64,000 nt of DNA from Rhizobium sp. 18055 (GTDB taxonomy: Bacteria; Pseudomonadota; Alphaproteobacteria; Rhizobiales; Rhizobiaceae): NCBI RefSeq assembly GCF_902706285.1, contig NZ_CACSKD010000002.1:476462-540461 (forward strand), written 5' to 3'. This document shows positions 1-6,718 of this stretch, piece after piece. Every line of letters begins with the position of its first letter. Position 1 is the first letter of the stretch. Under the pieces are notes generated by a model, which had not been told where the DNA came from, searched no databases, and saw nothing but the letters and a program-made list of their open reading frames with translations. A program made the position numbers and the translations under genes.

Positions 1-1755
1 TCCGAGGTCGAAGCCGTCCCGGACGATCTTGTATTTGGTGGTCTCTACGCCCGTTTCACGCCAGTTGTTCTCCGGATCGGTACTCAAAGCCAAAAGGCTT
101 TCGTGATGATAGGTGATGTGTTCGCACACGAAGCAACCGTTGCGGATGACAGCATAATGGACAAGTCCCTGACGCTCAGCGAGGATGTCAGTGTCAATTG
201 GGCGGCGAAGTTTCGTTTCTTTGACAAGGCTGTTCCACAGGCGCAAAGGCGCATCTGGAAGTGTCCGCAAGAAGCCCAGTCCCTTGTGGTTCTGGCGGTG
301 GTAATCATGAAGGAAGCCGTGGAGATACCCCTCCAGTTCATGCATGGTCAGCTTCGGCAAACCAAGCTGGTCTTCTTCGCTGCGCTCCTTGCGGCGGGTG
401 GGATTAGAGAGGGTTGTTCCCGGCAGGGGGTGGACTGTGCTGCTCTGCATGAGTCCGAAGTGGCGTTCGACACCGCCCTTCATGTTGGGCTCGCCGGGTC
501 GCATCGGCCGCAACTGAATGCCCAACTCTTCGCATAGCGAGACCATGTGTGCACTTACAAGATGCGGATCGCAGTCAACCACGATGACCAGAGGCCAGCC
601 CCAGATGTGGTCGTTGGGAATGTTTGGGTACGCTGACAAATCCTTGGGCAAAATCGCGGTTTTCAGCAGATCGACGAAATTTTCGAACTTCGGTTTGCCG
701 AAGAAAATCGTGAAGCCGAGGACGACGCCGGTCTTTCGGTCCCGCATCAAGCCGATCCATGGTCGCCCATAAATGAACTCGAATACGTTGTCGAAGACGA
801 CAACATCAAGCTGGGTGTAGTCCATCTCGACGACGTCGAGCGCAGCGTCCGGCAACATCTGCGGGAAGCGGATGCCGTGTTTGCGGGTGGCAATGTCAGG
901 CCCGAGTGTCCATAGGTCACGCAAGAAGTGATCGACCGCCGCGCGCCGATACTGCCACGTACGCGGGCTAGGACGAACTAGGTTGCCATCTTGGTCGCAC
1001 GCTTCGGCTCGTAGTGCCGCGTGTTCGGGCATGGCGAGATAATCGTGGAAGACCTTTTGAGCTTTCTGCCAACCGCCACCCTCCTCATAAGATTTCTGGA
1101 CAGCGGCGGTCACCAGTTCCTCGAAGGCGATCGAGAACTTCTTGACCGTGTTGCCACGGGTGATGCCTGGAGCCAGAGCCAGAAGGCGGCTGAACGGATT
1201 ATTCAGGTACGCGGCAAGATACTTTTTGAGCGTGGCATAGGTAGGAGCCCGCTTCTCTCCGACAGCCGCCGCATGCTTTTCAGCTGTTCGAAGGATAATC
1301 GGTTTGCTCGGGAGCGAAACACCGTCATCGCTTTCCCCAATAATCGCGATGGCGTAACCCATTGCACGCTTGGCAGCGGCGCGCCGAACATCGTCCAGCG
1401 CGATGTCGCTGTCGATCACCGCACCTGATCGCGCGTCCTCCGCCGGGACAAAGCGGCTCTGCTGCTCCAGCTGAGCGATCTGCCAGTTCGAGAGCGTCAT
1501 AAGCCCTTGGCTGATGACGTTCTGGCAGGTGAAGCGCCCCCCGACACCATCGTGGTCGGCATACGATTCAACTTGAAAGTGGCCAATCTTGTTCTTCCGC
1601 GCATTCAGAATCTGGAAACGGCTGCGCGCGGGGAGAAGATACCCTTGGACAACAGGAGAATCTTTCGGATCGGGCGGGATATCGAGTTCGGAGGCACTCA
1701 TTGCGACCGGCATGTTGGCGCGTTGGAGGAATGCGCCGTGCTTCTGGATGGACAT
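1..1755 (-). CDS. tnsB: TnsB/Mu-type DDE transposase (partial, runs off left edge)
   Basis: The minus-strand frame is open from an ATG at 1755 to the window edge, giving at least 585 residues without a stop. It carries a full DDE core of the MuA/TnsB (rve plus Mu C-terminal) family: D312 in EMDYTQ, D394 in VIVVDCDP and E430 in KGGVERHFG. The 35 residues between D394 and E430 match the classical DD35E spacing. A basic C-terminal part follows with HGFLHDYHRQNHKGLG. The N-terminal 280 residues look like DNA-binding material. Its ATG overlaps the stop of the upstream TnsA-like gene (TAATG), so the two are probably translationally coupled. Family knowledge: TnsB cuts and joins the 3' transposon ends. 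In Tn7-like elements an AAA regulator (TnsC) and TniQ normally follow; they would lie left of this window. TniA of Tn5053-type elements is the alternative, but the adjacent TnsA-like gene favours the Tn7 type. Confidence 0.85.
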   Translation of the reverse strand, partial: MSIQKHGAFLQRANMPVAMSASELDIPPDPKDSPVVQGYLLPARSRFQILNARKNKIGHFQVESYADHDGVGGRFTCQNVISQGLMTLSNWQIAQLEQQSRFVPAEDARSGAVIDSDIALDDVRRAAAKRAMGYAIAIIGESDDGVSLPSKPIILRTAEKHAAAVGEKRAPTYATLKKYLAAYLNNPFSRLLALAPGITRGNTVKKFSIAFEELVTAAVQKSYEEGGGWQKAQKVFHDYLAMPEHAALRAEACDQDGNLVRPSPRTWQYRRAAVDHFLRDLWTLGPDIATRKHGIRFPQMLPDAALDVVEMDYTQLDVVVFDNVFEFIYGRPWIGLMRDRKTGVVLGFTIFFGKPKFENFVDLLKTAILPKDLSAYPNIPNDHIWGWPLVIVVDCDPHLVSAHMVSLCEELGIQLRPMRPGEPNMKGGVERHFGLMQSSTVHPLPGTTLSNPTRRKERSEEDQLGLPKLTMHELEGYLHGFLHDYHRQNHKGLGFLRTLPDAPLRLWNSLVKETKLRRPIDTDILAERQGLVHYAVIRNGCFVCEHITYHHESLLALSTDPENNWRETGVETTKYKIVRDGFDLG

Positions 1756-2528
1756 TAGTCGTCACTCCACTTTTGGCGATGATTGATGATCGTCTCGTCC
1801 GAGAAACGGCGAGACGTATCGAGTTCGATCGAGCCGGTGAATGCGAGGCTCATCAGCGCCGAGAACACGGGGTCGACCTCGTCGAGTGGCGTTTCGAACG
1901 ATCCTTGGGGCGTCGAGGTTCTCCAAATGGGCGTTCGAAACGACACCGCGGCACGAACCTGACCAATTTTGGCGGGCAGTTCGAGGACATCCAACGCGCG
2001 CCGGATAGCCGAGACATGCTCCGGATCATTGTCGCGGTGATGTCGCCAGATGAGGCGCAGGTTCCAGAGTCGAGGCTGGATATGGATGTCGCGTTCGTCG
2101 AACACCGTGTAGAGAATGCCGTAATCGTCCCACAGCGCCGTCTGCAACGCCTCAGTTCGCCGCTCGATTCCCGGTCGCTCCTTCTGAATGACATAAGGAA
2201 TACAGTCCGCGTAGGTGATGACACCGTCCTCGTCGAGGATGCCCAGGGCCGGCGAGTGTTCCTTGACCTCGGAAAGGCCGTATCGGTCGTACGTCGGATA
2301 GATGACCTTTCGGGGATAGGCGGAAATCTTCGTGATCGCCGGATCGGTGTCGAAATGGATCATCAGATCGGCAGTCAGTGGATTACTGACGATGACATGA
2401 CCGCCGGCTGCTTTCGCCGTCGGAAAGACGGTCGGGACCGTCTTGAACTTCGCACGCCACGGAACCTTGAAGACCGGGACATGGTCGGGGGCGAACCCGA
2501 GCTTTTCGGGAAGCAATTCCTTCTTCAC
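1755..2528 (-). CDS. TnsA-like heteromeric transposase endonuclease (divergent)
   Basis: This is a 257-residue protein. The start is a GTG at 2528 with AAGGA nine bases upstream. Its layout resembles the TnsA N-terminal nuclease fold: FDTDPAITKISAYPRKVIYP (about 59-78) resembles the TnsA stretch before the QP/FP motif, YADCIPYVIQKE (106-117) sits where TnsA has YxxDF and QVK, and IERRTEALQTALWDDYGILYTVFDERDI (121-148) resembles the TnsA segment that ends in a T-(D/E)-x-(D/E)-I motif. The catalytic residues are not canonical: Asp53 or Asp60 stands in for the first Glu, and the Q-x-K is shifted to Q115-K116. It directly precedes and overlaps the DDE transposase gene, which is the strongest argument for the assignment. 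In Tn7, TnsA cuts the 5' ends. Here activity is uncertain and a structural role is possible. Confidence 0.55.
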   Translation of the reverse strand: MKKELLPEKLGFAPDHVPVFKVPWRAKFKTVPTVFPTAKAAGGHVIVSNPLTADLMIHFDTDPAITKISAYPRKVIYPTYDRYGLSEVKEHSPALGILDEDGVITYADCIPYVIQKERPGIERRTEALQTALWDDYGILYTVFDERDIHIQPRLWNLRLIWRHHRDNDPEHVSAIRRALDVLELPAKIGQVRAAVSFRTPIWRTSTPQGSFETPLDEVDPVFSALMSLAFTGSIELDTSRRFSDETIINHRQKWSDD

Positions 2529-2558
2529 AGGGATATTTCCTTAGAAAGGCGTCGCCAG

Positions 2559-2581
2559 CTGCCCGACTGGGTGTCGGGCAG
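2559..2581. other. Perfect hairpin between the small ORF and the TnsA-like gene
   Basis: CTGCCCGAC and GTCGGGCAG form a 9-bp perfect stem around a 5-nt loop, about 30 bases upstream of the GTG start of the TnsA-like gene. On the minus (sense) strand no U-run follows, so it is not an obvious terminator. It could set the relative expression of the small ORF and the transposase genes, or bind a regulator. Function is inferred only from position. Confidence 0.4.
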
Positions 2582-2608
2582 TTCTGACCCGCTGTTGAGG
2601 TCGAGCGG

Positions 2609-2773
2609 TTAGATCGAGTAGACACCTTCGGTGTCTTTGCCGCCCAGGACTGGGAACAGGTCAGGGAATTCATCTTCGAGGTCGGCCAGCGTCGAAACCG
2701 GCATGCCGAAGGAGACAGCATCGTAGACGGTGACTGGATAGGCTTTGTTGAGATCGAGATCGCGGAGGAACAT
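2609..2773 (-). CDS. Small acidic protein at head of transposase operon
   Basis: This is a 54-residue protein. The start at 2773 is chosen because AGGAGA lies nine bases upstream; an in-frame ATG at 2809 would add 12 residues but has no such site. The product is acidic (DLDLNKAY, DLEDEFPDLFPVL) with no membrane segment and ends TEGVYSI. I do not recognise a family. It lies 80 bases before the TnsA-like gene on the same strand and is probably co-transcribed with it. Small leading ORFs in mobile-element operons are often regulators or accessory factors, but nothing in this sequence proves that. Confidence 0.45.
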   Translation of the reverse strand: MFLRDLDLNKAYPVTVYDAVSFGMPVSTLADLEDEFPDLFPVLGGKDTEGVYSI

Positions 2774-2840
2774 GACGTGGGTCTCCTGCCCCGCTCGCGG
2801 CGAGGTCACATGAGTTGATGTGTGAATGCGTATGACTGCG

Positions 2841-2860
2841 TAGGACCCGTTAGGGTCCTA
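2841..2860. promoter_or_regulatory. Palindrome, candidate operator for the tns operon
   Basis: TAGGACCC, four bases, GGGTCCTA form an 8-bp perfect inverted repeat about 70 bases upstream of the small ORF start. Its core GTTAGGGTCC recurs within a second palindrome at 3384-3398. Shared palindromic words on both sides of a divergent regulatory region suggest a common DNA-binding regulator. No promoter hexamers next to it are clear enough to call. Confidence 0.35.
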
Positions 2861-3250
2861 TTCGAAACTCGAGCGCTGGGGAGATGCGATCCATGGCGTG
2901 ACTGCCTGGTTAGAGAACAACGGTAGCGTCGGTAGAAGGCAAGCGTGAGCGATCCCGCGTGGGATTTATATTCGGCTCAGCTTCTTCAAAACCTGACGCA
3001 TAACGGTTATCCTCGTTTCAACCGGAACGCGGATTTCTCAACGCTTTCCCGGATAACGTGAACAAATAGCGAACGAGATCATCGGTTGCAAGTCCTTTTT
3101 GTGGACCTGCCCTCATTATTTTCGCCATAGGTCTGGTATCCGGTCTTCGCCGGTGTTTTGTTAACCTCTGCGGGTCATCCTGTAAGCCTCCTTATCCTTT
3201 GGAGAGTGGATCGGTCTTCGCGACGCTCAAATCATTCGGACTGGTCCACG

Positions 3251-3283
3251 ACGGGTCGCCTCTGGCGGCCCGTTTTCGTTTTT
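3251..3283 (+). terminator. Intrinsic terminator without an upstream gene
   Basis: ACGGGTCGCC and GGCGGCCCGT pair over ten positions (one G-U) around a 3-nt loop, and the tract TTTTCGTTTTT follows. This is a strong plus-strand terminator. No credible ORF ends just upstream, so the terminated transcript may be a small RNA starting somewhere between about 3080 and 3200. I could not identify its promoter. Confidence 0.7.
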
Positions 3284-3384
3284 ACTCTCATGGTCGCTGC
3301 GGCTCCCACATTCGGGGGTGGGCCGTGCTCGGCGTTTTCGATGTCCCGAGGTTGCCGTGGCTTCGTTACGAAAAGGTGAATTAG

Positions 3385-3398
3385 TTAGGGTCCCCTAA
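3385..3398. promoter_or_regulatory. Palindrome sharing a motif with the 2841-2860 site
   Basis: TTAGGG and CCCTAA flank a 2-nt centre. The word GTTAGGGTCC at 3384-3393 is identical to 2849-2858. It lies about 230 bases upstream of the candidate promoter of the rightward operon. An operator function is inferred only. Confidence 0.3.
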
Positions 3399-3613
3399 TA
3401 TGCATGTGCGCGTCATGGGTGCATGATAGCGTCAACGCACAACCAGTCCCCCGTCGAGCCGGATTGCCAGCCAAGCTCCGGCGACGAATCGGATGGCCAG
3501 TTTCAGGGCACGGGATTTCCGGTGTCGCCTATCAGCCTTATGGAAAGCGAGTTCCGGATTTCTTGCGATTTATTCCAGCGACATTTTCTTAATGAAAAAA
3601 TCATGGACCCCAC

Positions 3614-3641
3614 TTGCCGGAGTCAAATTCGTTCTCTATAT
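3614..3641 (+). promoter_or_regulatory. Candidate promoter for the rightward accessory operon
   Basis: TTGCCG at 3614-3619, a 16-base spacer, then CTATAT at 3636-3641. This agrees with the rhizobial housekeeping consensus (CTTGAC-17-CTATAT), especially in the -10 box. It stands about 100 bases upstream of the start codon at 3746. The call rests on base pattern and position only. Confidence 0.5.
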
Positions 3642-3745
3642 GTTCCCGAATGCAGAAAATCCTGACCCACTCATCGCGAATACGTTGACGCCGTGCGCCG
3701 AATGAATCGGCGCTGTGTCTGACGTCTTTGTATTGAGAGGGTCTC

Positions 3746-4354
3746 ATGGGTATCAAGCATGACGCTGCAGCTATTGCTTTCGCACGTCGCCGCGCAGGCG
3801 GTCATCTCTTCGCTCCGAATTCCACGGTGAAGCTGCAAGGCAGGAAATTCTTCCGCTCGCAGACCGCCCGTGATCTCGCGTGCCTGTTCGATATGAACCA
3901 CGCGATCTCGTCATGGGTCTGCATGCCCACCACGCTCCAGGTCAACGGCGCTCCTTATATCCCCGACTTCGCTGTATTCAACGACACCAATGATGTCACC
4001 CTTGTAGATGCCGGCGACCGATCCGATCCAGATGGCGAAGTCCAAGTCGCGTCCGAGAGATCGGGTTGGCGCTACAGGCTCTTCGACAGGGATGAAATCT
4101 ACGACGGGTTCCGGCTTAGGAATGCCCGTGACCTCCTTCGCTACGGCGAATACACGACTCCGCTCGGCGACCGGGTGCGATTGCTCGCGGCGCTTGACGA
4201 GCACGGAACGCTGACCGTTGCAGACTCCTTGTCTGTATTCCGTGAGGGCAACCCGATGGCGGCTCTCGCCTCCATGGTATTGAACGATTTCGTTGAGATC
4301 GAACTCGATGACGCGCTGATCGGTCCTGAGACCACAGTCCGTCGGATAGCGTGA
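3746..4354 (+). CDS. TnsA-like (PD-D/E-xK fold) protein lacking catalytic lysine
   Basis: This is a 202-residue protein; GAGAGGG lies just before the ATG. The middle resembles the N-terminal fold of TnsA-type endonucleases: RSQTARDLACLFDMNHAISSWVCMP (38-61), then YIPDFAVF with the PDF motif (P73-D74-F75), then VTLVDAG where an active enzyme would have ExK. GWRYRLFDRDEI (about 107-118) again resembles TnsA. The missing lysine predicts a non-cutting, structural or DNA-binding protein. The gene precedes the FtsH-like protease gene by 45 bases, clearly as one operon, and is divergent from a TnsA/TnsB-like pair. The fold assignment rests on motif pattern and is uncertain. Confidence 0.45.
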   Translation: MGIKHDAAAIAFARRRAGGHLFAPNSTVKLQGRKFFRSQTARDLACLFDMNHAISSWVCMPTTLQVNGAPYIPDFAVFNDTNDVTLVDAGDRSDPDGEVQVASERSGWRYRLFDRDEIYDGFRLRNARDLLRYGEYTTPLGDRVRLLAALDEHGTLTVADSLSVFREGNPMAALASMVLNDFVEIELDDALIGPETTVRRIA

Positions 4355-4399
4355 CGGCAGCCCCGGCCCGCCGTCTTCCCTATCCATCGAGGCTATCCA

Positions 4400-6337
4400 A
4401 TGCAGCAATATAAAGTCTTCAAGCTTGAGAACTCCGCTCGTTCGGTTCCCGACTTCATCGCCTATTGCGGACTGGCGTCGGCGCTTCGGCCATTCATCCG
4501 CCGAAAGTCGCGCCCGTTCGTCGCCGCCTTGATCCTTCCGCATTTGGACATGCTCAGCAGCTACACTCGCGCGGCCGACGAAATCCTCGGTCGCAAAAGA
4601 GGGTCGTATTCCTCCGATGAAGACCTCGAGGTCATCTTCCTCGATGAAAAGCTCAGCGGTCTCCCGGCGACTCTCGGTCGGCTGAAATCCGCGAAACGTG
4701 TGATCATGTTCCTCGCGAGCCCTGACCTCGTGACGAACGAGGTCAGTTTGGTGGCTGACATCGTGCGATCACTGCCGCAACCGACGGCGAGGCATGTCCG
4801 CAGGGCGGCATGGAAATTGAAGACGCCGATCGGCGAGCAGGATGCCGAGTTTCTCGTTGCCGAGCCTTGGTCTCGCATCAAGCTGGCGTTCCGTCGTCAC
4901 CGTTCGGTCGAGCAAGCGATCCACAGACTGCGGTCCCATCGGCCTGCCCATCCAGTCGAACCGATGGAAGCTCCTGTGTCCGGACCGAGGCTCGAAGACC
5001 TCAGCGGCTACGGCGAAGCCAAGGATTGGGGTCTTGAACTCGCGCGCGACCTCGCCGACTGGCAGGCCGGCCGCATCCAGTGGGATGACGTGGATCGCGG
5101 CATCCTGCTCTCGGGTCCGCCGGGTTCCGGAAAGACCACGTTCGCCTCCGCCCTCGCCCAGACCTGCGGTGTCGATCTGGTTGTCGGCTCCGCTGCGAGC
5201 TGGCAGGCCAAGGGTCACATGGGCGACATGCTCAAGGCAATGCGCGGGGCCTTCGCACAAGCTCGGAGTCTTTCGCCGTGTGTTCTGTTCATCGATGAGA
5301 TCGACGCATTCGGGGATAGAGAGCGCGCATCCGACCACAATTCGGACTATGTGCGGCAGGTCATCGCCGGACTTCTGGAATGCCTGGACGGCTCGGAGGA
5401 GCGGGATGGAGTCGTGATTGTGGGCGCATGCAATTTCCCGCAATTTCTCGACCCCGCTGTGACGCGGCCAGGAAGGCTCGATCGCCACATCCGAATCCCG
5501 CTCCCAGACGAGACGGATCGCGGCGCGATCTTCCGATGGCATCTCGGGGGCCAATTGCAAGACTTCGATCTGGCATCGGTGGTGGCGGCAAGCGATGGGC
5601 TGTCGGGCGCGGACATCGAGCAGATCGTCCGTGGAGCGCGAAGGGTAGCGCGACGAGGCACACGCGAGATGGCGTTGACCGATCTCGCCGATCTCCTGCC
5701 GAAGCCCCGTGCGCTCTCGTCCGCCACAAGGAGAGTGATCGCGATCCACGAGGCGGGACACGCGGTGATCGGCGTCTTGCTTTGCCCTACCGAGGTCGGC
5801 TCCGTTGCTGTCAGCGTAGCGGACAACAACGGAGCCCCTGTGCGCACGTTGGGCGCAGTGATGATGAAGCCGGCCTACGACGTTGCGAGAACGAGGTCTT
5901 TCTACTTTGATCGCATCGCCATTATGCTCGGCGGGATCGCGGCAGAGGAGGTTTGCCTGGGAGATCGGTCGGACGGCGCTGGCGGAATGGAAGGTTCCGA
6001 TCTGGTGATGGCGACGGATATCGCGACCTGTATCGAGGGGCCGTGGGGAATGGGGCGAAGCTTCGTCTCCGAGATCGGGACGGACCCGCTTCGATTGTCG
6101 CGGCTGCGACGGAATAATCAGAACCTCGCCGATCGCGTCGACGCGCTCCTGTCGAACCAATTCGAGCGTACTCAGAGTCTTCTTATTGAACATCGAGATG
6201 CCGTCGAGGCGGTTGCCACCAGACTACTCCAGGTGGGGCATCTGACCGGCCCGCAGGTTTTGGCCATCGTGAGTGCGGCCGCAGGAAAGGAAGACGACAC
6301 CATCTTGGCCGCCCCAAAAGTGACGGCGGTCGGCTAA
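4400..6337 (+). CDS. Soluble FtsH-like AAA+ ATPase / M41 zinc metalloprotease
   Basis: 645 residues. The N-terminal 190 residues are unlike FtsH and show no transmembrane helix, so the protein is probably cytoplasmic. The AAA+ module has Walker A GPPGSGKT (239-246), Walker B VLFIDEID (295-302) and the second region of homology TRPGRLDR (355-362). The peptidase part has HEAGH (450-454) and a likely third zinc ligand in EGSDLVMATDIA (about D534), so both activities look intact. Family knowledge: such enzymes unfold and degrade proteins using ATP. The housekeeping FtsH is membrane-anchored, so this is a specialised paralog. Its operon partner is a TnsA-like protein and it lies next to a DDE transposase. 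By analogy with ClpX acting on the Mu transpososome, a role in remodelling or degrading transposition proteins is plausible but unproven. A defence function is the alternative. Confidence 0.85.
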   Translation: MQQYKVFKLENSARSVPDFIAYCGLASALRPFIRRKSRPFVAALILPHLDMLSSYTRAADEILGRKRGSYSSDEDLEVIFLDEKLSGLPATLGRLKSAKRVIMFLASPDLVTNEVSLVADIVRSLPQPTARHVRRAAWKLKTPIGEQDAEFLVAEPWSRIKLAFRRHRSVEQAIHRLRSHRPAHPVEPMEAPVSGPRLEDLSGYGEAKDWGLELARDLADWQAGRIQWDDVDRGILLSGPPGSGKTTFASALAQTCGVDLVVGSAASWQAKGHMGDMLKAMRGAFAQARSLSPCVLFIDEIDAFGDRERASDHNSDYVRQVIAGLLECLDGSEERDGVVIVGACNFPQFLDPAVTRPGRLDRHIRIPLPDETDRGAIFRWHLGGQLQDFDLASVVAASDGLSGADIEQIVRGARRVARRGTREMALTDLADLLPKPRALSSATRRVIAIHEAGHAVIGVLLCPTEVGSVAVSVADNNGAPVRTLGAVMMKPAYDVARTRSFYFDRIAIMLGGIAAEEVCLGDRSDGAGGMEGSDLVMATDIATCIEGPWGMGRSFVSEIGTDPLRLSRLRRNNQNLADRVDALLSNQFERTQSLLIEHRDAVEAVATRLLQVGHLTGPQVLAIVSAAAGKEDDTILAAPKVTAVG

Positions 6338-6718
6338 GACGCCGAGCGCCGCGCGATTAACGAGTTCATTTAATCCGAAAGACCTCGCAGGCGTGAACGG
6401 GTCCCTCCGAGAGCGCCCCGAACTCGACGTTTGTCAGTGACAACGAATCAAAAAACCCCACCCGTGAGAAATCACCGGTGGGGTTTTCTTTAAGATACCT
6501 TTTACGTAGTAGCGAGGTTACGCCCTATTTGGATGACATTTTGTCATGCTACCGCGCTACAACATCAAAACATTTCATCGATTAATTTACCCGTTGAGCG
6601 GCTTTTTAGCCCTCTAGCGAGAAAACGCGCGCCTGATCTCGAATAAAACCCGAATCGCCCATCGGTTGCAGCTGAAAAAGGTAGTTTGCGAAATGGCAGA
6701 CGTTTGTTGCGGACGTCA
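6338..6718. other. Intergenic region, possible right end of the accessory element
   Basis: No gene seen. It holds a bidirectional terminator (6451-6490), a palindrome at 6533-6547 (ATGACA-TTT-TGTCAT), and two copies of the pattern TAGCGAG-N3-ACGC at 6510-6523 and 6615-6628. The flanking chromosomal gene is metY, which ends at 6719. Since the element must end somewhere between the protease gene and metY, these repeats are candidates for transposase-binding sites. I cannot define the exact boundary. Confidence 0.45.
6451..6490 (+). terminator. Terminator after the FtsH-like protease gene
   Basis: AAAACCCCACC and GGTGGGGTTTT form an 11-bp stem with a 14-nt loop and T-rich flanks on both strands. 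It lies about 115 bases after the stop codon at 6337 and would end the rightward operon. On the other strand it could also stop readthrough from metY. Confidence 0.8.

Larger units (their letters stand above)
2774..3745. other. Non-coding region between the two divergent accessory operons
   Basis: About 970 bases with no convincing gene. The ORFs of 60 to 80 codons in it have poor composition and no ribosome-binding site. It contains a palindrome at 2841-2860 (TAGGACCC/GGGTCCTA), a smaller one at 3385-3398 (TTAGGG/CCCTAA), the inverted repeat ATCCC/GGGAT near 2952, a strong plus-strand terminator at 3251-3283 and a candidate promoter at 3614-3641. The 10-mer GTTAGGGTCC occurs at both 2849-2858 and 3384-3393, inside the first two palindromes. 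The content fits a regulatory region, possibly with a small RNA that ends at the terminator. Confidence 0.6.

Noticed and set aside
84..341. Minus-strand ORF of 85 codons near the left edge
   Set aside because: It is in the wrong frame; the adjacent minus frame is the continuous DDE transposase, missed as an ORF only because its stop lies outside the window.
1701..2612. Plus-strand ORF of 303 codons over the TnsA-like gene
   Set aside because: The minus frame has a ribosome-binding site, overlaps the transposase start and has TnsA-like motifs; the plus product is arginine-rich and featureless.
3158..3379. Plus-strand ORF of 73 codons in the island regulatory region
   Set aside because: It crosses a strong terminator hairpin, lacks a ribosome-binding site and its translation looks random.
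4769..6193. Minus-strand ORF of 474 codons over the FtsH-like gene
   Set aside because: The plus-strand protein carries Walker A, Walker B, the SRH and HEAGH; the minus frame is a shadow.
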